Of a stretch of 64,000 nt of DNA, positions 43,610-51,753 are shown in pieces. Below the pieces are notes generated by a model. It was given only the letters and a program-made list of their open reading frames with translations. It was not told the origin of the DNA and did no database searches. Both the position numbers and the translations under genes were made by a program. Numbering within the stretch: position 1 is the stretch's first letter; the number at the start of each line of letters is the position of its first letter. This DNA is from Chitinophagales bacterium (GTDB taxonomy: Bacteria > Bacteroidota > Bacteroidia > Chitinophagales > Chitinophagaceae): the NCBI GenBank assembly GCA_017303415.1, contig JAFLBJ010000002.1:188001-252000 (forward strand), given 5' to 3'.

Positions 43610-44755
43610 ATGAACGGAGAGGCACAAATTTTTAAGATCAATGCGGTGAGTAAAACCAAAGCTGAAATATTGCTTTATGGTTACATCGATCCGTATGATG
43701 TTAGCGCCTCTTCATTTGTTCGTGACTTGCGGGAGCTGGAAAAGAACTATAAGCAGATCGATGTAAGAATTAACAGCGGTGGCGGAAATGTATTTGATGG
43801 ATTTGCCATTTATAACGCGCTTAAAAATTCTTCCTCCCAGATTGAAACCTTCGTTGATGGAGTGGCCGCCAGTATGGCCAGCGTTATAGCTCTTGCCGGT
43901 AAGAAGGTGCATATGAGCAAGGTGGCCAGGATCATGACCCACCAGCCAAGCACCGGCGGATATGGTACCAGCGATGAGCTGAGAAAAAATGCGGAACTAC
44001 TGGATGCTATGGAAAAAACGGTTTGTGCCGTTTACGCTGAAAAGACCGGCAAAACAACGGAAGAATGCAAAACCATTTTTCTGAACGGAAAGGATAATTG
44101 GTTTACAGCGGAGGAAGCTCTTAAAAATGGCTTGATCGATTCCATCTATGACATGGAAGAGCAGATCGTAGAGCCAAAGAATGTGACCGGTGAACGCCAG
44201 GTATATGATCATTACCGGGAGTTGTTTGCCGCCAAATATGACAAAACCCCTATTACGAATATGTCAAAAATTGTAATGTCCGTCACCATGTTGGCGGCCC
44301 TCAACCTGCGTGAGGATGCAGACAATGCCGCCATAGAGGCCGCATTTCAGAGAACTCTGGACAAGGCTAAGCAGTTTGATACCATCAAAGCTCAGCTTGA
44401 TGCAAAGACTACCGAGCTGAATAGCCTGAAAGAGAGTGCCAACAAGGAAAAGGTCGCGTCCATGTTGCAAGCAGCCCTCCAGGAGAAGAAGATCAGTGTG
44501 GAAATGAAAGGTGTTCTGGAGAAGCAATATGCGGGCAAGCCGGAGGAACTGGAAGAGTTGCTTGGCGGGATGAAGGCCTTTGCTTCGATCACCAGTCACA
44601 TCAAAACTGAACATGGTAACATGTCCAATAAGGAAATGTCGGCTGAGTATGAAAAGCTGGACAAGGAAGGTTCCTTGCCTGAGCTGAAGAGCAAAGACCT
44701 TGAAAGGTTCAAGCAACTGTACAAGGCTCGCTTCGGTGTCGAGTACAAGGCCTAA
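43610..44755 (+). CDS. Prohead protease (ClpP-like) fused to a scaffold domain
   Basis: 381 residues from ATG 43610. The N-terminal ClpP/S14 fold has IRINSGGGNVFDG, catalytic S88 in GVAASMASVIALAG, H111 in RIMTHQPS, and a later Asp (GLIDSIYD). A long coiled-coil, scaffold-like C-terminal half follows (about 230-320: QFDTIKAQLDAKTTELNSLKESANKEKVASML), ending in LKSKDLERFKQLYKARFG. This mirrors Mu gpI/Z, where the protease and the scaffold come from one gene. It matures the prohead. An internal start at Met in NMSKIVMS (about 44261) might give a scaffold alone. Confidence 0.88.
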   Translation: MNGEAQIFKINAVSKTKAEILLYGYIDPYDVSASSFVRDLRELEKNYKQIDVRINSGGGNVFDGFAIYNALKNSSSQIETFVDGVAASMASVIALAGKKVHMSKVARIMTHQPSTGGYGTSDELRKNAELLDAMEKTVCAVYAEKTGKTTEECKTIFLNGKDNWFTAEEALKNGLIDSIYDMEEQIVEPKNVTGERQVYDHYRELFAAKYDKTPITNMSKIVMSVTMLAALNLREDADNAAIEAAFQRTLDKAKQFDTIKAQLDAKTTELNSLKESANKEKVASMLQAALQEKKISVEMKGVLEKQYAGKPEELEELLGGMKAFASITSHIKTEHGNMSNKEMSAEYEKLDKEGSLPELKSKDLERFKQLYKARFGVEYKA

Positions 44756-44827
44756 GCCTGTATTCTTAACCGTAGCACCATTAAATCTTATCTACACCTA
44801 AACAAGTAAATATTAAACTCGCCCAAT

Positions 44828-45745
44828 ATGGCCATTACTAAAGAAATCTGGCAGAAGGACATTGTGGACAATCTGTTCCCTGACAACTCCTTTGCTCGCC
44901 ACGCCCGCAATGCTGACAACTTCGTAAAAGGGGGTGCCGTAGTGCATATCCCAGTGGCTGGTGCAAGCACCGCCGTGACCAAAAACCTGGGTGTTTTTCC
45001 GCAAGTAGCTGCGCAGCGGAATGACACTGATATCACCTATGCGCTGGATACGTATTACATCCTTCCCATGCTGATCAAGAATATTGATCAGTACGAGCTG
45101 GAGTATGACAAACGTATGAGCGTTACAGGTGAGATGATCAAAACCCTGGTTAGTGTGGTCAACAAGGGTCTGCTCTACCGTTGGGGTCCTGCCGCCGCGC
45201 AAACCATCCTGACCACAGGCGCTTTAAGTGGAGCTGACCTGATTGATGGTACCGCCACTGGCCAGCGCCGTCTGTTTACCAAAACAGAATTTAAGAATGC
45301 TGCCAAAGCAATGGACAAGAAGAACCTGGTAGGAACCCGGTACGCCCTGCTTACCGCCGCCCATTACCATCAGTTCTTCGAAAGTTTGTCCGATGCCGAG
45401 AAGGCAGATGTGGGCCGCGTGGCTGACCTGAAAACCGGTGTGGTAGGAAAGTATATGAACTACAACATCATGATGCGTAGCGCTGCCCTGCGTTATCGCG
45501 GAGCTGATGGTGCCTATGTGCCCATTGATGAGACGGATGCAGCCTTTGCTGCCAACGCGGCTGACCGTGCCGCCTCCTTGTTCTGGGATGATAGCTGCGT
45601 AGAACGCGCGATGGGTGATGTGGATGTATTTGATGACCCCGGAAACCCGCTGTATTACGGTGACGTTTACAGCGCCAACCTCCGCGTAGGTGGTCGTATC
45701 GTCCGCACCGATGGCGTGATCGCCGCTGTTGAAGCTAACGTTTAA
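44828..45745 (+). CDS. Major capsid protein
   Basis: 305 residues. TKEIWQKDIVDNLFPDNSFARHARNADNFVKGGAVVHIPVAG at the start, then ITYALDTYYILPMLIKNIDQYELEYDKRMSVTGEM and IMMRSAALRYRGADGAYVP, has the layout of an HK97-fold capsid subunit (N-arm, spine helix, P-domain). The position directly after protease/scaffold fits. Codon use favours GC-rich, frequent codons, as expected for the most abundant protein. Start is 5 bp after ACTCGCCCAAT, with no strong Shine-Dalgarno. Confidence 0.85.
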   Translation: MAITKEIWQKDIVDNLFPDNSFARHARNADNFVKGGAVVHIPVAGASTAVTKNLGVFPQVAAQRNDTDITYALDTYYILPMLIKNIDQYELEYDKRMSVTGEMIKTLVSVVNKGLLYRWGPAAAQTILTTGALSGADLIDGTATGQRRLFTKTEFKNAAKAMDKKNLVGTRYALLTAAHYHQFFESLSDAEKADVGRVADLKTGVVGKYMNYNIMMRSAALRYRGADGAYVPIDETDAAFAANAADRAASLFWDDSCVERAMGDVDVFDDPGNPLYYGDVYSANLRVGGRIVRTDGVIAAVEANV

Positions 45746-45792
45746 GCCTGGCTTAAATGGTGTGTTAATGCCGGTAAACTATTATTCATAAC

Positions 45793-45814
45793 AGGCCCGG
45801 TGAAAATCGGGCCT
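45793..45814 (+). terminator. Hairpin after the capsid gene
   Basis: AGGCCCG (45793-45799) pairs with CGGGCCT (45808-45814), followed by TTAATT. Probably an attenuator that lowers transcription beyond the capsid gene rather than a full stop, since the tail genes continue in the same direction. Confidence 0.6.
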
Positions 45815-45827
45815 TTAATTCTATACC

Positions 45828-46277
45828 ATGACACAGGAAGTAAAAAAATTCTTTAAAGATCATCCACAGGCTCTTTTCGCCTTCGTAGTGGCCGGGATGG
45901 CATTTGCCACGATAGAGGAAGCCAATGATTTTGCCAAAGGATCAAGCGAGAAACCTAATAAGGTGAGCAAAGAGGGATTGATCCTTGAAGGTGACCATGC
46001 TCAGATTGAATCCTTGACCAAGGAGCTGGAAAGCGCGAAGGCCGTTATTTCCGGACACGAGGCAGAGAACAATGCCCTGAAAGCTGAGCTGGAAAAGTAC
46101 AGTGGAAGGGAAGGATATGATGAGAAACAAAGGCAGGTGGAAGAATTGAAAGGTCAACTGGAAGCTGTAACCAAAGAGCGCGACAGCTTGCGTGCCCAGG
46201 CAATAAAAGTGCCTGAGGACCCTAAGGAAGGGAAGCCCGCTAACACCAGTGGCAAAGGTCAAGTGACCAAAAACTAA
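45828..46277 (+). CDS. Coiled-coil structural protein of unknown function
   Basis: 149 residues. A short helical head (VKKFFKDHPQALFAFVVAGMAFATIEEANDFAKG) precedes a long coiled coil (about 60-130: IESLTKELESAKAVISGHEAENNALKAELEK, then VEELKGQLEAVTKERDSL). A disordered tail rich in Lys and Pro ends it. Lies between capsid and tail tube genes, flanked by two hairpins. Possibly a head decoration or connector component. Confidence 0.6.
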   Translation: MTQEVKKFFKDHPQALFAFVVAGMAFATIEEANDFAKGSSEKPNKVSKEGLILEGDHAQIESLTKELESAKAVISGHEAENNALKAELEKYSGREGYDEKQRQVEELKGQLEAVTKERDSLRAQAIKVPEDPKEGKPANTSGKGQVTKN

Positions 46278-46309
46278 TCGATAACCCCCCACGAGAGCTG
46301 TATATCAAC

Positions 46310-46333
46310 GCCCTCCCTGAAACACGGGAGGGC
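46310..46333 (+). terminator. Hairpin before the tail tube gene
   Basis: GCCCTCCC (46310-46317) pairs perfectly with GGGAGGGC (46326-46333), followed by CATTTTAA. Another internal attenuator that may set the ratio of capsid to tail transcripts. Confidence 0.55.
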
Positions 46334-46359
46334 CATTTTAAAACCTCAGATCAACTACA

Positions 46360-46821
46360 ATGGCTGTTACAAAAGTCCAAGGAAAATATGTCTTTTTTGA
46401 GTTCAGCGAAAACAACGTGGACTGGCTTAAGACAGTATGTCTAACCAACCAGGACTGGAACCTGACTAAAGATAATCCGGTCGTAAGGACGCAATGCGGC
46501 ACCTTTTATGGAGATGGTATCCCCGAAGAGACGATCACTGTCAACGGGATGGCTAACATTACGCCAGCCGCGATTGTGGCCAACAAAGGAGAAGCCAGCG
46601 TGAGCAAACTCTATAACTGGGCACAAAACGGAACGCTTCTTTACTTCCGTCGAGCGATTTTCGTTGATCCCACTATTGCTGTCCCAGTTCTGTTTGAACG
46701 CCGTACTGGCCGCTGTGTATTGAGCGAGTATTCTGAACAGCTACCGATCGAAGATGCTCTTCCAATGACCTTCGCCACCACTGTGCAAGTTCAGGGTACA
46801 ACGACTGTAGAAGTCGTATAA
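46360..46821 (+). CDS. Tail tube protein (major tail protein-like)
   Basis: 153 residues, beta-rich. YVFFEFSENNVDWLKTVCLTNQDWNLTKDNPVVRTQCGTFYGDGIPEETITVNGMANI and the C-terminal LPMTFATTVQVQGTTTVEV follow the pattern of small tail tube subunits of siphophages (TP901-1 type). It stands directly before the chaperone pair and the tape measure, the standard place of a tube gene. No sheath gene is seen, so the tail is probably long and non-contractile. Confidence 0.75.
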   Translation: MAVTKVQGKYVFFEFSENNVDWLKTVCLTNQDWNLTKDNPVVRTQCGTFYGDGIPEETITVNGMANITPAAIVANKGEASVSKLYNWAQNGTLLYFRRAIFVDPTIAVPVLFERRTGRCVLSEYSEQLPIEDALPMTFATTVQVQGTTTVEVV

Positions 46822-46851
46822 AAGTTCTTCTTCATTACATAAACCACTGCC

Positions 46852-47262
46852 ATGAATTTTGAATTATTGCCTCAAGGGGCATTCTCGATACGAAGAAATA
46901 GTGGCCAGGTAATAACTGGCCGCTTTTGTATGTGGTCGCTTGATCACTTTTGCCGGACCAAAGGAATAGGCGATAGCATCTATGATCTCCTTTTCTTTAT
47001 TCAAAAGCCCATTGGTATTTCGGCATTTGCCGATTATATATTCTCAGCCGTTTTATTCACCTACAAAAATGATATATCTCAGTGTCAGGTAACTCGTGAT
47101 GATATTCTGGAAGTCATGGAAGAGGCCGGGTCAACGAGATATGATATGATGGCAAAAATGCTGAATCATAGCCTGTTTTTGTACGATGGGTTGATTGAAG
47201 ACACAAAAAAAAAGACGGGGAAGGTGACGGTGCCAGTGAAAAAACCAAGGAGAGCCCGCTGA
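46852..47262 (+). CDS. Tail assembly chaperone, short form (lambda gpG role)
   Basis: 136 residues in frame 0. YLL-rich N-terminal region (FSIRRNSGQVITGRFCMWSLDHFCRTKGIGDSIYDLLFF), then LEVMEEAGSTRYDMMAKMLNHSLF, then a Lys-rich end. A run of nine A at 47205-47213, reading A-AAA-AAG in frame 0, lies near the end and precedes the stop. Continuing in the -1 frame gives the long form. Position between tube and tape measure and the slippery site identify it as the chaperone. Confidence 0.75.
   Translation: MNFELLPQGAFSIRRNSGQVITGRFCMWSLDHFCRTKGIGDSIYDLLFFIQKPIGISAFADYIFSAVLFTYKNDISQCQVTRDDILEVMEEAGSTRYDMMAKMLNHSLFLYDGLIEDTKKKTGKVTVPVKKPRRAR
47205..47214 (+). promoter_or_regulatory. Programmed -1 ribosomal frameshift site
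   Basis: Nine A followed by G. In frame 0 the codons read ACA AAA AAA AAG, so both A-AAA-AAA and A-AAA-AAG (the dnaX-type slip heptamer) are present. The -1 frame is open from here to 47579, and that frame has no ATG of its own near its start. Confidence 0.75.
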
Positions 47263-47579
47263 CTTTCTACAAGCTGCAAAGCTTGGTAGTAAATGCAGGG
47301 ATACCACCGGATCAGTTCTATGGATTTACCCTCAATGAAGTAGTTGAGGTGATTATTGGTTACCAAACCCGGCAAATTGAAACATACCGAAATACAAGAA
47401 TTCTGGTGGGTACTATGATAGCGATGGTGGGATCGAAGGAAAATATTCTTGATGTGATGCCTCTGCCCGGAGACCCTTCACCAGAGGAACGAATACGGGA
47501 GGAAATGAGGCAGAAACAGGCGACGATGGACCAAATGCAAAACATGTACAACCGCGTAAAAGAACTCGGCTTACTCTAA
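47214..47579 (+). CDS. Tail assembly chaperone extension (lambda T role), made by -1 frameshift
   Basis: The -1 reading from 47214 gives DGEGDGASEKTKESPLTFYK, then VVNAGIPPDQFYGFTLNEVVEVIIGYQ, then the helical C-terminus IREEMRQKQATMDQMQNMYNRVKEL, about 121 residues. Fused to the first 121 residues of the preceding frame it makes a protein of about 242 residues. The T part of such chaperones binds the tape measure protein. Without frameshifting the only start is a TTG at 47283. Its stop overlaps the tape measure start (TAATG). Confidence 0.72.
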   Translation, partial: DGEGDGASEKTKESPLTFYKLQSLVVNAGIPPDQFYGFTLNEVVEVIIGYQTRQIETYRNTRILVGTMIAMVGSKENILDVMPLPGDPSPEERIREEMRQKQATMDQMQNMYNRVKELGLL

Positions 47580-48916
47580 TGGATAATGTACTACTTGATA
47601 TCGTATTTAACCAGGAAGGGGCGCTAAAGAATATTACAGACTTTAGTGAAAAAGCCAGCGGGCAGTTGAATAAGGTGACGGCTGCCGCAGGTGGTATTGG
47701 TTCTTCGTTGATGGTTGTGCCAGCTATTTTAGCGGGTCTAACCCTACTGGCCACAACGTTGGCGGATAAGTTCACTAGCTATGAAAAAGCTGTTCAAAAG
47801 GCCGGTGAGGCTTCTGCTAAAGAATTTGTGAAAATAAAAGCCCTGGTGGAAATCGCAAGGGATGAGAACCAAGCCAGGGAAACCCGATTAAAGGCAATTC
47901 AGAACCTACAGAAAGCATACCCCGAACATTTAAAAAATCTCTCCCTGGAGAAGATAAACTCTGAGGAGACTGCAAAGGCTATTGACAACCTTACAAATTC
48001 GATATTCAAAAAGGCCTTGGCAGATGCTTTGTCAAACAAGATAACTGAGCTAACAATACGGGAGCTTGACCTACAGGCAAAAAAGGCGAAACTGGCGGAA
48101 AGGGCTTTAAAATCTGTATCAACTATTCGAGGAGCAATCGAGCAACAATTAAGAGGGGGTGGATTAGGAATATTATCATTAGGGGTTGAAGCAACCGAGA
48201 TTGAAAATGAGCTTAAGCAAATACAAAAAGAGAAGGATCAATTAGGGAAAGAATTTGTAAAAAATATGGCCGATACTCTTGAATTTGTTGTGACAAATAA
48301 AGGGAGAACCTCGGCTGCAAATGTTGGAAAGCAATACGCTCTTGATTTTCGTGCGGCTGTGAAACCGCTTCTGGAAGGAGATGTATATGAAATTGCGCTA
48401 AGGTTAAGCCCGGAATTTCTCCAACGCGAATTAGAGGAGAGTCGCAAACAGATAAAAGAAGGGCTGGAGGGATACAAAGTAAAAGTTAACCTGGCTCCTA
48501 TCCCACTTAAACTGGCTCCGCCTCAGGATATTTTATCTCAGGAGCAAATTGATATTGCTAAAGGAATAGCCCGAAGCTTATCGGAACCCTTCGCAGAATT
48601 CTTTGATCTGTTTCCAAAAAACGAAAACCGGATCAAGGCCTTTTTCAATTCTCTTATCCAGAGCATAAACGCTGTGATCAGACGGTTAATTGCTGCCGCC
48701 GCAGAGGCCGCCATATTCAACCTATTGACAGGTGGAAAAGTGAAGTCCGTAGGCTCGATATTAGGAAGCGCCTTAAAAGGTATTGGTGGAACGCAGAGCG
48801 CCGGACCAGGGACCGGGTTTGCAGGTATTTCCGTAAACGTTGCAATAGCCGAACGCAATGGCAGCCTGGTGGCTGCCGTCAATAGCCAGACGGCCAGAAA
48901 CAGGAGATTAGGATGA
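47579..48916 (+). CDS. Tail tape measure protein, short
   Basis: 445 residues. The N-terminal LLDIVFNQEGALKNITDFSEKASGQLNKVTAAAGGIGSSLMVVPAILAGLTLLATTLADKF has the usual amphipathic start and a hydrophobic stretch (about 43-62). A long helical middle follows (QNLQKAYPEHLKNLSLEKIN, ELTIRELDLQAKKAKLAERALK). Glycine/alanine-rich hydrophobic segments lie near 365-410. It sets tail length. At about 1.5 angstrom per residue, 445 residues imply a tail shorter than 70 nm. Ends ATGAG, overlapping the next gene. Confidence 0.78.
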   Translation: MDNVLLDIVFNQEGALKNITDFSEKASGQLNKVTAAAGGIGSSLMVVPAILAGLTLLATTLADKFTSYEKAVQKAGEASAKEFVKIKALVEIARDENQARETRLKAIQNLQKAYPEHLKNLSLEKINSEETAKAIDNLTNSIFKKALADALSNKITELTIRELDLQAKKAKLAERALKSVSTIRGAIEQQLRGGGLGILSLGVEATEIENELKQIQKEKDQLGKEFVKNMADTLEFVVTNKGRTSAANVGKQYALDFRAAVKPLLEGDVYEIALRLSPEFLQRELEESRKQIKEGLEGYKVKVNLAPIPLKLAPPQDILSQEQIDIAKGIARSLSEPFAEFFDLFPKNENRIKAFFNSLIQSINAVIRRLIAAAAEAAIFNLLTGGKVKSVGSILGSALKGIGGTQSAGPGTGFAGISVNVAIAERNGSLVAAVNSQTARNRRLG

Positions 48917-51045
48917 GTACACTCACTATATATCGAACCCAGTGGAAGATGAGCCGAACCGATTCTGTGGGAACAGTATCCGGTAAGGACATCACTTTTG
49001 ATATATACGATAAGGCAGAATATGAGGAGGGGGACCCTTCTCCCATCACAATCATAAAAGAACTGATTGGCGGAGCTGAGGTGGCCACCATTTCCACGGT
49101 AGCAGACGCAGACGATTTCGGAAAACAGATTTGGGGTAAACACCTCAAGTTTCGGTTTAAAAGTACTTATGACATCAATGGGGCAACATTCTCTGGTGGA
49201 GAGGATGGGCGCTTTTATGGGAAGATGTATTATGATGGCGGGGCTGGAAATGTGAATATCCTGGAGGGCTTCCTTCTCCAGGATGATATTGTCGATCCTT
49301 TCTTACCTCCGGGAAGTGAGGTAGAACTTACCCTGACGGATGGCCTTGGAATACTTCGTGATGTGGAGATCACCGATCTGGAGGGAAACCGACTTAACGG
49401 AGTCTATTCCCTGATCGAGCTAATATCGTTTTGCCTCGCTAAAACGGGGCTTAAGCTAGCCATATGCGTTGCGGATAATCTTTTTGAAAGCAGGAACCAG
49501 AACCGGGTAGATAACATCAATAACAGCCCTTACGATCAGATTTTCATGGACAGCTACAGTCTGATGAAGGACAGTAATTCCTATTTGGACTGCTATACTA
49601 TTCTGGAGCTGCTCTTGCCCAGGTACACCCGACTATGTCAACGCAACGGGGAATGGTGGATTCAACGACTCTTTGAACACAGGCTACCCGGTTGGAAATA
49701 TACCCGCTTTGATTGGGATGGCACTAAAATCAATAGTGCCCCGGTACCATCTATGAAAAAGCTGATGGGCCACCAGAGCGCAAACCCGGTCACTTATTTC
49801 GTTGAAAACTCAACGGTGGTCACCAGGAGAAGAAACCGAAAAAGTGTTATCGTTCGCAATCCTTATCAATACCCGGATGAATTGCTCGATAACTACCACT
49901 TCACACGAGGCGATGAAAGGACAGATATTGTAAGCACCTTCCCTGATGGCCGGGTCTTTGAAATAGAAGGGTGGGTTCTTAAAAAGGGAATTGGAGCAAC
50001 GGCTACCGCCCCTACTGTGGATGCCTTTATTGAGCGCCGTTACGTCAATGGCTACGAGGAAGGTAGAACTTTAGTGATTTTGGAACCAACATCTGGAGGA
50101 GCTTTTGAATATATCGAGAATGTTCGTCCTGTATTTGCCTGTCAGCGTAGCCTCATTAACTACAGCATAGATTTTAAGCTCAGCAATAACCTGTCTGGAG
50201 CTGTTGGGCAACCGGCCAGTCATGGTATTGCCATTCGACTGGAGGGCTTGGATGGGTCGCACTGGACGGTGGATGAGGATGGCAAATGGGCGCTTAGCGA
50301 TGCAGGCTGGACAATCAATTTTAAACAGGTTCAACTGAGCTGGTATGTTGCTGATCAGGATGAGAGGGAATTTCAGAGCATAGGAGTTAATACAGACCCT
50401 TTGCCCGTGAGCGGGAAAGTATTTGTGATGCTCTTTGCTTTTTCCTCGGTCGCCGGTAGTCACATACGATATGCTAATCAGATACTGGAGGTTAAGCCAG
50501 CAATTAACGGAAGCAATACCCTATTCTCGGCTGAAAAGCACACTATAAGCCAGGACTTAAACTTTAGTGCGAAGGAAGAGTATGATCTATTCTCCTTTGA
50601 TGCGCCCTGTCGCAGTCTGCGCGGATGTTTGTTGGTCAACGCTGAATTTGGTGTCCCGTTGCCTGAGTATTTCCCGACATCTCTTTGGGTGGACATGGTG
50701 ACTTTCAATGTCGTTTTCCCAGTAGGGTCTTATCCGGCAAATAAAAAGTATTCGGAAATGGTGGCCTGGACGATGTGGCACATGAATAAAGATGAAAAAT
50801 CGAAGCTCGCTTTTACCATTCAGGGGCTTGACGCCGACGACGGAAACCACCACGATCTCACTCATATTTTTAAAAACGTCTCTGCGGATCAATTTACAGT
50901 TGGAAGGTGGTATTTAGTTACGGCCATGAGCCAAAACTGGAAAACCGGGAAATGGACAGGGACCATGTGGGAATTACACCAGGATAATCCATATACAGAT
51001 TTTGAGGGCGACTATAAACATGAGTACGAACAACAAAATTTATAA
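48913..51045 (+). CDS. Large distal tail / baseplate-like protein
   Basis: 710 residues. The first part (about 30-120) resembles a tail hub strand pattern (ITFDIYDKAEYEEGDPSPITIIKELIGGAEVATI, then LKFRFKSTYDINGATFSGGEDGRFYGKMYY). It continues with LLQDDIVDPFLPPGSEVELTLTDGLGILRDVEITD and a middle helical part with LELLLPRYTRLCQRNGEWWIQRL, where the 'W.I.R.' segment is common in Bacteroidota phage tail hub proteins. The C-terminal third is beta-rich. Probably the tail tip or hub that holds the fibres. Position-based, with moderate pattern support. Confidence 0.65.
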   Translation: MSTLTIYRTQWKMSRTDSVGTVSGKDITFDIYDKAEYEEGDPSPITIIKELIGGAEVATISTVADADDFGKQIWGKHLKFRFKSTYDINGATFSGGEDGRFYGKMYYDGGAGNVNILEGFLLQDDIVDPFLPPGSEVELTLTDGLGILRDVEITDLEGNRLNGVYSLIELISFCLAKTGLKLAICVADNLFESRNQNRVDNINNSPYDQIFMDSYSLMKDSNSYLDCYTILELLLPRYTRLCQRNGEWWIQRLFEHRLPGWKYTRFDWDGTKINSAPVPSMKKLMGHQSANPVTYFVENSTVVTRRRNRKSVIVRNPYQYPDELLDNYHFTRGDERTDIVSTFPDGRVFEIEGWVLKKGIGATATAPTVDAFIERRYVNGYEEGRTLVILEPTSGGAFEYIENVRPVFACQRSLINYSIDFKLSNNLSGAVGQPASHGIAIRLEGLDGSHWTVDEDGKWALSDAGWTINFKQVQLSWYVADQDEREFQSIGVNTDPLPVSGKVFVMLFAFSSVAGSHIRYANQILEVKPAINGSNTLFSAEKHTISQDLNFSAKEEYDLFSFDAPCRSLRGCLLVNAEFGVPLPEYFPTSLWVDMVTFNVVFPVGSYPANKKYSEMVAWTMWHMNKDEKSKLAFTIQGLDADDGNHHDLTHIFKNVSADQFTVGRWYLVTAMSQNWKTGKWTGTMWELHQDNPYTDFEGDYKHEYEQQNL

Positions 51046-51047
51046 GA

Positions 51048-51752
51048 GTGGCACTGGCAGTAGTACAAGGAAAGAATGCAATAATGAGGCTCAAATATGG
51101 CGGCGAATTTAAACTTGTTGCCTGTGTGGACCGTGTGAAGCTCTTTGTAGAAACGCCCCTTGATCCGACCAGCACCCCATCAAGTGGCCTTTACCAAACC
51201 AAGTGGCCAAGTGGAGTAAGTGACTGGTCAGTGGAAATGTCAGGAGTTACTATTCTCCAGGATGAGGTTGACGACCGATTGACCAGCCTCGACCTGATCC
51301 GGGAGCAGGTGAGACAGTTTGGGTTGGATATGAAATTGGTATTGGTGGATGATAATGCTGTTACTGCATTCATTTACGGTCACGTTTTTCCATCGCCAAC
51401 GGAGATGGATTTTGAGGTGGGAAACATCGGGAAATTTCTTACCACCCTGCAAGGAAGCGGAACACTCACAATCAATGATCAAAATATTGACATAAACAGT
51501 ACTGAAGTGAACCCATTTGATTACCAGGCAACCGGTCTCGAAGGTGGAGTAATTACACATGCCACTCTGACCAACGTAAACATTATTTGGTGCGACCGTT
51601 CTGACTTTTTCTGGAGGGTCTTCCCGGATACTGACTTTGATCCCGATCCTGACAACAGGACGGCAATACATGATCGAGCTGCTGGGTCAGTTGATTTTGG
51701 ACAACCCCTGGGAGCTGGGGAACGAATTGCATTCTTATACAAACCATTATAG
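51048..51752 (+). CDS. Tail protein with C-terminal domain shared with the tail completion protein
   Basis: 234 residues from GTG 51048. The N-terminal part (ALAVVQGKNAIMRLKYGGEFKLVACVDRVKLFVET, then LQGSGTLTINDQNID) follows a tail tube-like pattern. The last 70 residues, GVITHATLTNVNIIWCDRSDFFWRV to AIHDRAAGSVDF(..)GAGERIAFLYKPL, are homologous to the end of the protein at 37311-38039. The shared module may be a tail-tip attachment or adaptor domain. Located just before the fibre cluster, 1 bp before the next start. Confidence 0.6.
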   Translation: MALAVVQGKNAIMRLKYGGEFKLVACVDRVKLFVETPLDPTSTPSSGLYQTKWPSGVSDWSVEMSGVTILQDEVDDRLTSLDLIREQVRQFGLDMKLVLVDDNAVTAFIYGHVFPSPTEMDFEVGNIGKFLTTLQGSGTLTINDQNIDINSTEVNPFDYQATGLEGGVITHATLTNVNIIWCDRSDFFWRVFPDTDFDPDPDNRTAIHDRAAGSVDFGQPLGAGERIAFLYKPL

Positions 51753-51753
51753 C

